From assembly GCF_051201015.1 (NCBI RefSeq), contig NZ_JBPEHI010000013.1: a stretch of 64,000 nt of DNA. One strand, 5' to 3'. The notes under the pieces were generated by a model. That model had not been told where the DNA came from. It worked only from the letters and a program-made list of their open reading frames with translations, and did no database searches. How positions within the stretch are numbered: the stretch's first letter is position 1; every line of letters begins with the position of its first letter. The DNA comes from Petrimonas sulfuriphila. GTDB taxonomy: Bacteria; Bacteroidota; Bacteroidia; Bacteroidales; Dysgonomonadaceae. Below are positions 36,727-45,739 of the stretch, piece by piece. The position numbers and the translations under genes are program-made.

Positions 36727-38052
36727 CTATAAAAGATTGCTTGCCAATTCCGATAATTCGCTCCTTTCGCCTTTTACCAGATTTACGTGAGCAAAAACAT
36801 GCTGCCCTTTCATCTTGTCGATCATGTATGCCAGGCCGTTGGATTGAGAGTCGAGGTAAGGTGAGTCGATCTGTTGCAGGTCGCCCGTAAAAACCATTTT
36901 AGTACCTTCCCCTGCGCGGGTAATGATGGTTTTCACTTCGTGTGGAGTTAGGTTCTGGGCTTCATCAACAATGCAATACGTTTCGCTTAAGCTGCGCCCG
37001 CGGATAAATGCCAGGGCCTCGATCTCAAGTTTTCCGGATTTCTGCATCTCTTCAATGGAGCGAAGTTCAGCACTGTTTTGTCCGAGCTGTGATTTTATTA
37101 CATTCAGGTTGTCGAACAACGGCTGCATATAGGGGGCTATTTTTTGTTTTTCGTCGCCCGGTAAATATCCCAGATCCTTGTTGGATAAGGAAACAATGGG
37201 CCTAGCGAGCAAAATCTGGTTGTATTGCTTGCTTTGTTTCAGGGCGGCGGCTAATGCCAGCAATGTCTTACCTGTTCCCGCTTTTCCGGTGATCCCTACC
37301 AACTTGATGTCGGGGTCGTTTAAAACGCCGAGGGCAAATGTCTGTTCTGCGTTTCGGGGTGAAATTCCGAAGCTGGGTTCTTTGTCTACACGGATGATCT
37401 TTTGCGTAAACGGATTGTATCTTGCCAAAACACTATTGCGTTCACTCTTCAGTACAAAAGAGTCGTTCGGAACGAGTGGATTGTCGAAGGTAAATTCATC
37501 CATATCAACTCCCGTAGGTTGCGCGTAGATCTTATCAATCAGTTCGGGATTCAATCCTTCAATCACTTGCTCACCTCTGCCGAAAACATCGATATCGATA
37601 ACCTTGTCGTTGATGTAATCTTCCACCGGAATACCCAGGGAACGCGCTTTCATACGCAGGTTGATGTCTTTGGTGACAAGAATGGTTTTCATTTTAGGAT
37701 GTTTTTCCGTTACATCCAAAACGGTAGATAAGATGCGGTTATCGGGAGTTCTTTCGGGAAATGCTTCAATAATTTTATCGTGCGTTTTCACGCTATTCAC
37801 AATGTATAACTTTCCGCGTCCTACGCCCAGATCAGCGCCTTGTTTAAACAAATTGTCGTCGGTGATCAGGTCCAGTTCGCGCACGAAAGCCCGTGCGTTG
37901 AAGTTGATTTGTTCATTGCCTTTTTTGAATTTGTCAAGTTCTTCCAGAACAACAAACGGAATGTAAATGTCGTTTTCTTCAAAATTTTCGATAAAACTGT
38001 AATCGTGAAGAATAACGTTTGTGTCGATGATAAAATTTTTCTTGTTAGCCAT
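36727..38052 (-). CDS. PIN-PhoH fusion protein (PhoH2-type RNA helicase/RNase)
   Basis: A 441-residue protein. The N-terminal PIN nuclease domain (about 6-150) has IIDTNVILHD with Asp10, plus further acidic residues (VVLEELDKF, TPDNRIL, VTKDINLR). The C-terminal PhoH ATPase domain has Walker A GKAGTGKT at 256-263 and Walker B CIVDEAQNLT, followed by TKMVFTGDLQQID. Proteins of this architecture couple a PIN RNase with ATP-dependent RNA unwinding. It lies between hisS and the proline genes with an 88-base gap after proC. Confidence 0.93.
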   Translation of the reverse strand: MANKKNFIIDTNVILHDYSFIENFEENDIYIPFVVLEELDKFKKGNEQINFNARAFVRELDLITDDNLFKQGADLGVGRGKLYIVNSVKTHDKIIEAFPERTPDNRILSTVLDVTEKHPKMKTILVTKDINLRMKARSLGIPVEDYINDKVIDIDVFGRGEQVIEGLNPELIDKIYAQPTGVDMDEFTFDNPLVPNDSFVLKSERNSVLARYNPFTQKIIRVDKEPSFGISPRNAEQTFALGVLNDPDIKLVGITGKAGTGKTLLALAAALKQSKQYNQILLARPIVSLSNKDLGYLPGDEKQKIAPYMQPLFDNLNVIKSQLGQNSAELRSIEEMQKSGKLEIEALAFIRGRSLSETYCIVDEAQNLTPHEVKTIITRAGEGTKMVFTGDLQQIDSPYLDSQSNGLAYMIDKMKGQHVFAHVNLVKGERSELSELASNLL

Positions 38053-38097
38053 ATACTCTATTGTTTTGTGGTATGTTTCACTGCTGACTTTGGTAAT

Positions 38098-38133
38098 AAA
38101 AATCTTTGTTATAAACGCAAAGAAAAGATTTTT
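38098..38133 (-). terminator. Terminator after proC
   Basis: aaaaatcttt (38098-38107) and its exact complement (38124-38133) form a 10-bp stem. On the minus strand the descending arm ends in a run of U, as expected for an intrinsic terminator 8 bases past the proC stop. Confidence 0.5.
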
Positions 38134-38140
38134 GTTCTGT

Positions 38141-38917
38141 TCAATTTTTACTCATTTCTTCCGACCGATTCTTTGCGGCATCCAGCACTCCTTCGAAATG
38201 CTTGCCGATCTTGTGACGGTGAAAATGATCCAGTCCAGCCTGGGTAGTACCTCCCTTGCTGGTTATGTTCCGGATGAGTTCCTCAATGCTGTAGCTGGAC
38301 TGATTTTCGGCAAAATAGAGTGTGGTGCCTTGTGTGAGTTCGAGCAAAAGTTCATCGAGAACGTTTCCCGGCAGTTCAAATTCCTTCATTTTATCCTTGA
38401 AAATCTGGATGAATGCTAAAATAAATGCGGGGCCGCTCCCAAAAACCGATGTGAACAGGTCGAATCCTTTTTCGTTTAGTTTTACGGCTTTGCCAAGCCG
38501 GGTAAGGGTTTCAAAAATAGCGTCCGTAGCTGGATTGAGGGGTTGGTTTGTGGCAAAGGCCGTAACCGATTTCTGGTAAGCCATCGCCAGATTAGGCATT
38601 ATGCGGACAATCGGAACTTCCTTCCCCAAATAATTTTCGATAAATGCGATGCTCTTTCCTGCAACGGGTGAAACGATCAGCTTTCCTTCAAGATTCAGCG
38701 GTTGCAGCTTTTCAAGAATCCCTTTTATATCCTGTGGCTTAACGGTGATCCAGATTACATCGGCAAAAGAAACCAACCCTTCGATACAGTCGAAGAAAGG
38801 AATGCTTACCTCTTTCTTGCTTCGGGTGAAGTAAGCAAATTGGATGTTGTTTACTTTTTTAAGTCCCTGATAAACAGCTTTGGCTAAATTCCCGAAACCG
38901 ATAAATCCGTAGTTCAT
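38141..38917 (-). CDS. proC: Pyrroline-5-carboxylate reductase
   Basis: A 258-residue enzyme catalysing the last step of proline synthesis (pyrroline-5-carboxylate to proline with NAD(P)H). A Rossmann glycine motif FIGFGNLAKA opens the chain. PNLAMAYQKSVTAF corresponds to the family RxMPNxP block. The C-terminal signature VFGSGPAFILAFI with TSKGGTTQAGLDHF is clear. It is the third gene of proA-proB-proC, 19 bases after proB. Confidence 0.94.
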   Translation of the reverse strand: MNYGFIGFGNLAKAVYQGLKKVNNIQFAYFTRSKKEVSIPFFDCIEGLVSFADVIWITVKPQDIKGILEKLQPLNLEGKLIVSPVAGKSIAFIENYLGKEVPIVRIMPNLAMAYQKSVTAFATNQPLNPATDAIFETLTRLGKAVKLNEKGFDLFTSVFGSGPAFILAFIQIFKDKMKEFELPGNVLDELLLELTQGTTLYFAENQSSYSIEELIRNITSKGGTTQAGLDHFHRHKIGKHFEGVLDAAKNRSEEMSKN

Positions 38918-38936
38918 AATTGGTGTTTGATATTTC

Positions 38937-39704
38937 TTATTCTTTTGCCTTAAACCTTGTAAACGGAATCCCTCCGTTAAGCGCCTTAATAATGTAGTTG
39001 GCCCGTTGTCCGTTCACGATCCACATTTCCACACGATGCCTCATGCAAACTTCGGCTGCGTAAATCTTGGATGACATTCCACCGGTACCCAGTGTTGACT
39101 CTTTCTCTTCAACACAATGGGTAATGGAATTGAGGTCAGTTACGCTTGTTATCAATTCTGCATCCTGATGCAGGTGTGGGTTGCAGGTATATATACCGTC
39201 GATATCGGAAACAAGAATAAGCAAGTCGGCTTTGGTGATAACCGCAACCAGTGCGGAAAGCTTATCGTTGTCTCCCAATACAATCTCCTCAATGGAGACC
39301 GTGTCGTTTTCGTTCACGATAGGAATATAGTCTACTTCCCAGAGTTTATTGATGGTGTTACGGGTGTTCTCGTTAGCAGTTTCGTTTTCAAAATCCCGGT
39401 ATGTAAGCAGTATTTGTGCGATGTTCAATCCGAAAGTGCGGAAAATGTCGTCGTACAATTCCATCAGTTTGGTTTGGCCGATAGCTGCCATGGCCTGTTT
39501 AGAATCCACGTTCTTATGAAAACCGTTGATCTCCACGAATTGTCGTGCTGTAGCAATGGCACCCGAAGAAACGATCACGATATCGTACTCTTTCTTTAAT
39601 TCAACAATTTGCCGGGCTAAACTTTCGATAACCGCAAACGAAATTCGGTTCGTTCCAGCCGTGAGCGTGGAGGTACCTATTTTTATAATCAGTTTTTTTC
39701 TCAT
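38937..39704 (-). CDS. proB: Glutamate 5-kinase without PUA domain
   Basis: A 255-residue amino-acid kinase performing the first step of proline synthesis. It starts with KLIIKIGTSTLTAG and has IVSSGAIATARQ, VNENDTVSIEEI and LGTGGMSSKIYAA. The frame extends 35 codons upstream, but that extension lies inside proA; MRKKLIIKIG at 39702-39704 is the evident start, one base after the proA stop. The C-terminal PUA domain of E. coli ProB is absent, as in many short glutamate kinases. Confidence 0.94.
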   Translation of the reverse strand: MRKKLIIKIGTSTLTAGTNRISFAVIESLARQIVELKKEYDIVIVSSGAIATARQFVEINGFHKNVDSKQAMAAIGQTKLMELYDDIFRTFGLNIAQILLTYRDFENETANENTRNTINKLWEVDYIPIVNENDTVSIEEIVLGDNDKLSALVAVITKADLLILVSDIDGIYTCNPHLHQDAELITSVTDLNSITHCVEEKESTLGTGGMSSKIYAAEVCMRHRVEMWIVNGQRANYIIKALNGGIPFTRFKAKE

Positions 39705-39705
39705 A

Positions 39706-40893
39706 TTATTCGCGTATCTGGCCGTCACCGTAAACAAACCATTTGTTGGTAACCAGTTCTTGTGTGCCAAGAGGGCCCCGGAAATGAAGCTTTTGCGTGC
39801 TGATGGCAATTTCTCCTCCTACACCGAACTGCCCGCCATCGGTAAACCGGGTGGAGGCATTGTGGTAGACGGCTGCACAATCCACTTTTTGCATAAATAT
39901 GTCGGCTTTTGACTCATCCTGGGTTACTATAACTGCCGAATGGCCACCGGAATAACGGTTTATCATATCCACCGCCTTGTTCATATCACCAACCAGCGAA
40001 AAATAGATTTTCGGTGCCATAAATTCTTCAAAAAGGACAGCCTCATCGTTGGTTTCCTGGATACGGCTACATACTGATGCGGCTTTTTTATCGCCCCAAA
40101 CCTCAATTCCTTTTCCTTGAAGTTGTGAAACAAAACCGGAAATTTTCTCTGCCAGTTCCGGCAGGTTCTCATTCACCAATACTTTATCGAGCGCATTGCA
40201 GACGCTGATGCGTTTCTTACCGTTGATAATAAGACGGGCAGCCATTTCTGTATCGCAATTATCATCTACGTACATAAAATTATTGCCCCTGCCACTCACA
40301 ATTACGGGTACCGATGAATTTTCGGTCACAAAATTAATAAGCTTATCTCCTCCACGGGGAATGATGATATCGACGTTGCGGGTATTTTCCCTGATCAGCT
40401 GTTGCGTTTCGTTGCGTGATAAGTTCAGGTATTCCACAAAATAAGCATCAAAGCCGTTTGCAGACAATGATTGTTGCCACAACTCCGTCAGGTAGGTGTT
40501 TGTAAGGAAGGATTCTTTTCCTCCTTTAAGTAAGATACGGTTACCTGCCTTGAATGCCGTGGCTGCCGCTTCAATGGTTACGTCGGGGCGCGATTCATAA
40601 ATAATAAGAATGGTTCCGAACGGAACGGAACGGTTGACTATTCTTAACCCGTCTGAGCGGGTAAAATCGTACAGGATCCTACCTTCGGGATCCTCTTGTT
40701 CTGCCACTTCCCGAAGAGAACGGATCATTCCGTCAACTTTATTCTCATCTACTTTCAGACGGTCTTTCATCGACTCGTCCATATCGGCAAACGAATCCAT
40801 ATCCAGTGCATTTTTCCGCAGAATTTCCGATTTATTTCTTTTCAATAAATCAGCTAAGCCGAGCAAAACGTTATTTTTTGAGGAGATAACCAT
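39706..40893 (-). CDS. proA: Gamma-glutamyl phosphate reductase
   Basis: An aldehyde-dehydrogenase-fold enzyme making glutamate-5-semialdehyde. Seen: SVPFGTILIIYESRPDVTIEAAATAFKAGN, IIPRGGDKLINFV, the catalytic-Cys region KRISVCNALDKVL, and ASTRFTDGGQFGVGGEIAIST. I chose the ATG at 40891-40893 (395 residues); an in-frame ATG at 40935 would add 14 residues but lies upstream of the TATCTTTG promoter box at 40924-40931. It heads the proA-proB-proC operon. Confidence 0.95.
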   Translation of the reverse strand: MVISSKNNVLLGLADLLKRNKSEILRKNALDMDSFADMDESMKDRLKVDENKVDGMIRSLREVAEQEDPEGRILYDFTRSDGLRIVNRSVPFGTILIIYESRPDVTIEAAATAFKAGNRILLKGGKESFLTNTYLTELWQQSLSANGFDAYFVEYLNLSRNETQQLIRENTRNVDIIIPRGGDKLINFVTENSSVPVIVSGRGNNFMYVDDNCDTEMAARLIINGKKRISVCNALDKVLVNENLPELAEKISGFVSQLQGKGIEVWGDKKAASVCSRIQETNDEAVLFEEFMAPKIYFSLVGDMNKAVDMINRYSGGHSAVIVTQDESKADIFMQKVDCAAVYHNASTRFTDGGQFGVGGEIAISTQKLHFRGPLGTQELVTNKWFVYGDGQIRE

Positions 40894-40923
40894 TTTTATG
40901 TGAAATAGTATGGAATTAAGCTG

Positions 40924-40931
40924 CAAAGATA
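40924..40931 (-). promoter_or_regulatory. proA promoter -7 element
   Basis: The minus strand reads TATCTTTGCA, identical to the hisS box. It ends 30 bases before the chosen proA start and excludes the longer in-frame start. No clear -33 TTTG is seen. Confidence 0.5.
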
Positions 40932-41006
40932 GCAATTTATTCTAATTTTATTGGTTTCTATTTCAAAATAATAAAGCTGTAATTAAGCTTATTTCTTCTT
41001 ACCTGC

Positions 41007-43043
41007 TTAAAAACTCCACGAAACACCGCAGTAGTAATGCCTCGGAAGACCGGGATAATAGTATCTTGGTTCGGCATTGCCGAAAGCGACGGCATTCACG
41101 TTGAGCATAGGTGAATAAAGGGTATCGGTTATGTTGTTCATGCCAGCGTACAACTCTACATTTCCCAACCGCGTTGTTTTAAAAAGATAACTTACTTTTC
41201 CATCCGATAAGAAATAGGCGTCGTTTGTCACAGTATTGGCATCATCTATGAGTTGTTCACCCGTATATTGAAACCGAACATTCAAAACCAGCTGTTTTAA
41301 GGGATTCCAAACCAACGTCGTCTGGAAAAGATGCGACGGAATACCGGGGAGCAGGTTACCGTCATAGGTCTTGTTGTCGTCGGTAAAATCGATAAATCGG
41401 TTTTGAGAAAAGGTGTAATTGGCATTCATATGGAGATTCCCTGGAAAATTAAGGTTATGAAAAATCTGCTGTTTCCACAACAACTCAACCCCCCGGTGAC
41501 GGGTTTTTCCGGCATTGATACCTGTAAAGATGTCTTCGGTTAAACGCTTTGTTACTAACAGATTATTTAAGTTTATCTGGTAGACCGTTGCTTCAACCTG
41601 CGCAGTGTTGCACAGCAAATTCAACCGGATACCCGTTTCATATTGCCAACCCTGTTCAGGTTGAAGTTCTTTGTTGATATTGCCTTCAGGGAGCAATGTT
41701 TCTTCGGGAGACGGCATCGAAAATCCGTGTCCCACGGACGCATACAAGGCCATCCTATTGCCGGGTGCATAATTTACTCCCAACCGGGGAGAAAAAATAA
41801 CCGGAAAACCGCGGTTCCCACTTTGGTTGCCGTTACCGGGGAACTTATCCGTCAGCTTATACCCGATTTTGTTAACGGCCCCGCCCAGCGAAACATTCCA
41901 TTTCAACGACGGTCGAAAATAGGTCATGGCAAACACATTCAGGTGGTTTCGGGTTTCGCTGTTTTTGTTGATGACTTCGTCCTGCAGATCCAGCTTCCAT
42001 CGGTATGTGTCGGTAATCCATTCCAAACCGATCACGGCATCGTATTTTTCGGCGTGATAATTCAGCTTGTTCCTTATTCCGCCACCCCGTGATCCATCGG
42101 TCAGGTTGTTGAAAGGTCGTTTCTCGTAACTTTCCACCCATCTTCCGAAAAACGTAAGTCGGTTATTCAAAACACCAGACAACCGATTTTCAAGCGTAAT
42201 GCCTGCAAGTCCGCGGCGATACTCTTTGAAACCCCCGATTGTTTCCCAGTTGGGGGCTGCCGCTTTTGGATCGGTTTTGAATAATGACTCGCCAATGGAA
42301 CTCGGAATTCCTGCATTCATGTCTAGCAAAAGCAGCGTGTATTCCAGTGCATGTTCCGGCTTTTCCCAACTTCCTGACGAGAGTAACGATGTCCGCCGGA
42401 AATGATTGTTTTCCCGGTATCCGTCGGAACGGGTATGGTTGATGTTTCCGGAAATATCCAGGTCGTTGTGGTGGGAGCTGCTTCCTATAGCTGCTTTCAG
42501 GGTATTGAAACTTCCTTGTTGCAACAGGGCGTTGAAGGAGTTTCTGTATGAATCCTGGGTGAACAGGTTGATGTTGCCGCCAAGTCCGGAGCCATAAAGC
42601 GCAGAGGCCGGCCCTTTGGTAATTTCTATCCTCCCGATTCCGGACAAGTCGATGTCTTCGGGTGAAGAAATTCCGTCGGATGAAGTGAGGGGAATATCGT
42701 TCAGGTACGCTTTGATGCGGTTGGTGTTGTAAGGTGTTCTGCTTCCCACTCCCCGGATCACTATACGGTTCGTGGCGTATGTCCCGCTGTGCATGTAAAT
42801 GCCGGGAAGGGCATGCAGTACTGATGCGAAATTGTTGCCGTCGCCTGCCTGTACCTCTCTCCCCGACAGAACCGAAATGCTGCCGGGGACGTTGTGCCAT
42901 CTCGTATTCACTTGATACGCATTCACAATCACTTCCTGGAGAAGAAGGGTTGAATCTTCCTTCCGGGGCGACAGCTCCTGTGCATCAATAGCCAGCGGTA
43001 AGAAAATAATACCTAAAAAAAAGTGTATTCTTTTTTTCAACAT
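41007..43043 (-). CDS. TonB-dependent receptor linked to a PQQ dehydrogenase
   Basis: A 678-residue outer-membrane receptor with a signal peptide (to about residue 22). TonB-box-like LQEVIVNAY is followed by a plug domain (VPGSISVLSGREV to SALYGSGLGGNINLFTQ) and a barrel ending in the terminal aromatic WSF. It lacks the carboxypeptidase-like domain of SusC and there is no SusD neighbour, so its ligand is probably a small molecule such as a metal chelate or cofactor. It follows the PQQ-dependent sugar dehydrogenase gene by 9 bases. Uptake of pyrroloquinoline quinone, as by E. coli PqqU (YncD), is an attractive inference. Confidence 0.9.
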   Translation of the reverse strand: MLKKRIHFFLGIIFLPLAIDAQELSPRKEDSTLLLQEVIVNAYQVNTRWHNVPGSISVLSGREVQAGDGNNFASVLHALPGIYMHSGTYATNRIVIRGVGSRTPYNTNRIKAYLNDIPLTSSDGISSPEDIDLSGIGRIEITKGPASALYGSGLGGNINLFTQDSYRNSFNALLQQGSFNTLKAAIGSSSHHNDLDISGNINHTRSDGYRENNHFRRTSLLSSGSWEKPEHALEYTLLLLDMNAGIPSSIGESLFKTDPKAAAPNWETIGGFKEYRRGLAGITLENRLSGVLNNRLTFFGRWVESYEKRPFNNLTDGSRGGGIRNKLNYHAEKYDAVIGLEWITDTYRWKLDLQDEVINKNSETRNHLNVFAMTYFRPSLKWNVSLGGAVNKIGYKLTDKFPGNGNQSGNRGFPVIFSPRLGVNYAPGNRMALYASVGHGFSMPSPEETLLPEGNINKELQPEQGWQYETGIRLNLLCNTAQVEATVYQINLNNLLVTKRLTEDIFTGINAGKTRHRGVELLWKQQIFHNLNFPGNLHMNANYTFSQNRFIDFTDDNKTYDGNLLPGIPSHLFQTTLVWNPLKQLVLNVRFQYTGEQLIDDANTVTNDAYFLSDGKVSYLFKTTRLGNVELYAGMNNITDTLYSPMLNVNAVAFGNAEPRYYYPGLPRHYYCGVSWSF

Positions 43044-43052
43044 TTTACGGGT

Positions 43053-44465
43053 TTATTCCACCGGTACGAGCCGGACAATCATTCCCGGTTCCTCCAAACC
43101 GATATAAACCAACCCGTCGGGACTCATCACCACGTTTCTTACCCGGCCTATGCCCTCGGCCAATTTTTCGGTGTGGACAACTTTTTGGCCGTCTAACACC
43201 ATCCGTTCGATGTAATCGAACCGGAGTGAACCGACCAACATGTTGTTTTCCCATTTTTTAAACCGATCACCGGTGACAACTGTCATCCCACAGGGAGCGA
43301 TAGATGGTGTCCATTGGAAAACCGGCTGCTCCATTCCTTCTTTTTCTGTCAGTTCGGTAAGAACGGTTCCGTCGTAGTTGATTCCGTAGGAAATGACTGG
43401 CCAGCCGTAATTCATTCCGGGCTTTATCAGATTCAGTTCGTCACCGCCCATAGGACCGTGTTCGGTTTCCCATACATCACCTGTTGTGGGGTGGATAACC
43501 GTACCCTGTGGATTGCGGTGGCCGTAGCTGTAGATGGATTTAATGGCCCCGGGAGTGTTTACGAAAGGATTATCGGCCGGGATTCTTCCATCGTCGTGAA
43601 TGCGGTGTATCTTTCCGTTTGTATTGTCGAGTCTCTGCGGAAAATCGAAATGTTGACCGCGTTCACCTACCCCAAAAAACAGATAGCCCTTTCCATCGAA
43701 TGCAAGCTTGCATCCCCAGTGATGTCCGCGATCGGTGGCCGGTAACCCAATAAAAAGAATTTCCTGATCCGTCAATTTATTTTCGCTCAAACGAGCGCGC
43801 ATTACTCCGGTGGATCCGGTTCTTTTTTCGCTCGTGGTGTCGAGAGCTGAATAGGAAATGTAGATCCAGCTGTTTTTATCGTAATCGGGATGAAGAGCCA
43901 GATCCAACAATCCGCCTTGTCCAAAAGCCATAATGGGCGGCAATCCTTCTATCGGTGCAGATAGTCTTCCGTTGGAGAAGGTGTGCAGTGTTCCTTTTCT
44001 TTCCGAAATCAATAAATCTCCATTAGGTAGAAAAGCCAAACCCCAGGGAACTTCCAATCCGGTAACCACGGTGTCGATCACGAAATTGTATTCTTCCGAT
44101 TTAACAATTCCCTCAGCCGTCACAGCCGGTTTGAGTAGCGCTCTGTCGGCGGGGATTCCTTTTTTAACGTAACCAGCCAGCTCTTTTATTTCCCTGTCGG
44201 AAAAAGTTTTTGCAAAAGCGGGCATCCCGATATCCAATATCCCGTTTCTGATGCTTCGTTCTACCGATGCGGTTCCCGCTTCCTCCATCCATTGTTTGGC
44301 GGCAAATTTTTCTAAATTGTCGCCGTGGCATCCAGCACAAAACATGCGGTAGTTTGTTGCAGCGTCGCGGGCCTGAGTTGCTCGAGGCATATTTTTACAG
44401 GAATGAGCTACTTGAATTATTATCAGGACAAGGCCCAGCAGTAAGAATAAATTTCTATTTTTCAT
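43053..44465 (-). CDS. Cytochrome c - PQQ-dependent sugar dehydrogenase fusion lipoprotein
   Basis: A 470-residue exported protein. The signal ends VAHSC, a plausible lipobox (Cys23). A class I cytochrome c domain follows, with heme motif CAGCH at 43-47 and likely axial Met81 (GMPAF). From about 125 comes a six-bladed GSDH/Asd-type beta propeller: PWGLAFLPNGDLLISERKG, the PQQ-site His248/His249 in RGHHWG, Arg317-Asn318 in GHRNPQG, HGPMGGDELN and NYGWP. It should oxidise aldoses in the periplasm and pass electrons through its own heme. No PQQ synthesis genes lie nearby; a TonB-dependent receptor is co-transcribed. Confidence 0.93.
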   Translation of the reverse strand: MKNRNLFLLLGLVLIIIQVAHSCKNMPRATQARDAATNYRMFCAGCHGDNLEKFAAKQWMEEAGTASVERSIRNGILDIGMPAFAKTFSDREIKELAGYVKKGIPADRALLKPAVTAEGIVKSEEYNFVIDTVVTGLEVPWGLAFLPNGDLLISERKGTLHTFSNGRLSAPIEGLPPIMAFGQGGLLDLALHPDYDKNSWIYISYSALDTTSEKRTGSTGVMRARLSENKLTDQEILFIGLPATDRGHHWGCKLAFDGKGYLFFGVGERGQHFDFPQRLDNTNGKIHRIHDDGRIPADNPFVNTPGAIKSIYSYGHRNPQGTVIHPTTGDVWETEHGPMGGDELNLIKPGMNYGWPVISYGINYDGTVLTELTEKEGMEQPVFQWTPSIAPCGMTVVTGDRFKKWENNMLVGSLRFDYIERMVLDGQKVVHTEKLAEGIGRVRNVVMSPDGLVYIGLEEPGMIVRLVPVE

Positions 44466-44496
44466 AGGACAATTTTTTGTTAATCAGGAGAGAAGG

Positions 44497-44504
44497 CAAA
44501 AATA
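44497..44504 (-). promoter_or_regulatory. Possible promoter -7 element for the PQQ dehydrogenase operon
   Basis: The minus strand reads TATTTTTG, matching TAnnTTTG, 31 bases before the dehydrogenase ATG. The -33 box is not found at the usual distance. Confidence 0.4.
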
Positions 44505-44560
44505 ACATAAAATTTCTAATTAACGAGAGTTCATCAAAAAATTTAGCGATGTTGATAGAG

Positions 44561-44669
44561 ACTGTTTTGAATTTTGATTTCTTTAAAATAACCCGCTATT
44601 CTGTACGAACTGAAATGTCAAATCCATCAAAAACAGGCATAAAACAGGGCATGAAAAATTCAAAACAGT
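44561..44669. repeat. 15-bp inverted repeat between the PQQ operon and mntP
   Basis: actgttttgaatttt at 44561-44575 is repeated exactly in inverted form at 44655-44669, separated by 79 bases. A close match to the same word and its flank occurs in front of aconitase at 54816-54850. Confidence 0.65.
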
Positions 44670-44702
44670 TTCATTTTCTCCGATTGTTTCCCGAAAATCC
44701 CT

Positions 44703-44710
44703 TACCTTTG
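44703..44710 (+). promoter_or_regulatory. mntP promoter -7 element
   Basis: TACCTTTG matches TAnnTTTG and ends 21 bases before the mntP start codon. The upstream TTTG is not clear. Confidence 0.45.
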
Positions 44711-44731
44711 TGCGTTTTTTGAAAAATAGTT

Positions 44732-45319
44732 GTGGATTATATTTCGATAATGCTTATTGCCATTGGCCTGGCTATGGATTCGTTTGCCGTTTGTGTCGGG
44801 AAAGGAATGTGCCGGCAGCGTTTTTACCTGTGGAGATCGTTGAAGATAGCTACCGTTTTTGGATTGTTTCAAGGGCTGATGCCATTTGTTGGGTATGTGC
44901 TCGGAATAAGTTTTGCTTCATGGATGCAGCTTTTTGACCATTGGTTTGCCTTCTTTATTCTTTCGGTTATTGGGATAAAAATGATATACGAAAGCTTTAT
45001 CTCCAAACCTCATGAGGTATGTGTAGGTTGCGATTGTCAGGAAGATATTGTTGTTGATTGGAGAAAAGTAGTTGTACTGGCTTTTGCTACCAGTATAGAC
45101 GCCATGGCTACCGGGCTAGTTTTCGTTTCTTATCCGGGAACCATATCAACGGCAACGATAACCATAGGTTTGGTTACCTTGTTCTTCGCTTTTTCGGGAA
45201 TGTTTATAGGAGTACGATTTGGTCGGAGGTTACGGCTCAACATCGAAATGCTGGGCGGTATCATCCTGATTGCGATAGGGATGAAAATTCTTTTCCAGCA
45301 TCTCCTGCACGGGGCGTGA
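44732..45319 (+). CDS. mntP: Manganese efflux pump MntP family
   Basis: A 195-residue inner-membrane protein with six hydrophobic helices in two related halves. The conserved acidic motifs are GLAMDSFAVCVGKG in helix 1 and FATSIDAMATGLVF in helix 4, matching MntP, which exports Mn2+ and protects from manganese toxicity. The start is a GTG at 44732, directly before a hydrophobic helix. No riboswitch hairpin set is visible in the short leader. Confidence 0.92.
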   Translation: MDYISIMLIAIGLAMDSFAVCVGKGMCRQRFYLWRSLKIATVFGLFQGLMPFVGYVLGISFASWMQLFDHWFAFFILSVIGIKMIYESFISKPHEVCVGCDCQEDIVVDWRKVVVLAFATSIDAMATGLVFVSYPGTISTATITIGLVTLFFAFSGMFIGVRFGRRLRLNIEMLGGIILIAIGMKILFQHLLHGA

Positions 45320-45340
45320 TAACTACACTTGCAGGTTTCT

Positions 45341-45700
45341 TTATTCGCTTGCCTCTATTTTCTTTAGCTCCCGGTATAGTACTTGCGCCTGATTATGCTC
45401 TGTGTCTTTGGAAGCGTAAAGAAGCGTCACCGTCTTGTGCTCTTTCTCCAGTCTCTTTATTTCCAGAAGCATCTGTTTGTTCTCAGTAAGTTCCCGGGTG
45501 TAGAGCTTGGTGAATTCTTCCCACTTTTCCGTGTCGTGACAGAACCATTTCCGTAAAATCGCAGATGGAGCGATTTCCTTCATCCATACATCAACCCGGG
45601 CGCTTTCCTTCGATAGGCCGCGTGGCCAGAGACGATCCACCAACACGCGGCAGCCGTCTTCATCTCCTGAAGAATCGTATATGCGTTTTATCTTTATCAT
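45341..45700 (-). CDS. DUF488 family protein (YeaO-like)
   Basis: A 119-residue cytoplasmic protein with the DUF488 features: IKRIYDSSGDEDGCRVLVDRLWPRGLSKE near the N terminus, then WMKEIAPSAILRKWF and VTLLYASKDTEHNQAQVL. Biochemical function is not known. It is convergent with mntP and downstream of the oligopeptidase gene with 39 bases between. Confidence 0.85.
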   Translation of the reverse strand: MIKIKRIYDSSGDEDGCRVLVDRLWPRGLSKESARVDVWMKEIAPSAILRKWFCHDTEKWEEFTKLYTRELTENKQMLLEIKRLEKEHKTVTLLYASKDTEHNQAQVLYRELKKIEASE

Positions 45701-45739
45701 AAGCGATAAACCGTTTAGCGGTAAGTTTGGTTTGATACA

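Noticed and set aside
39117..39599. A 160-codon plus-strand open frame
   Set aside because: It is antisense to proB, which is well conserved there.
39705..39809. A longer proB beginning at 39809
   Set aside because: The extra 35 residues are encoded within proA and precede the canonical N terminus KLIIKIGTSTL; the ATG at 39704 directly after the proA stop is far more likely.
41007..44465. A SusC/SusD-type locus at the second TonB receptor
   Set aside because: The receptor lacks the SusC N-terminal domain and there is no SusD partner; its neighbour is a PQQ dehydrogenase.
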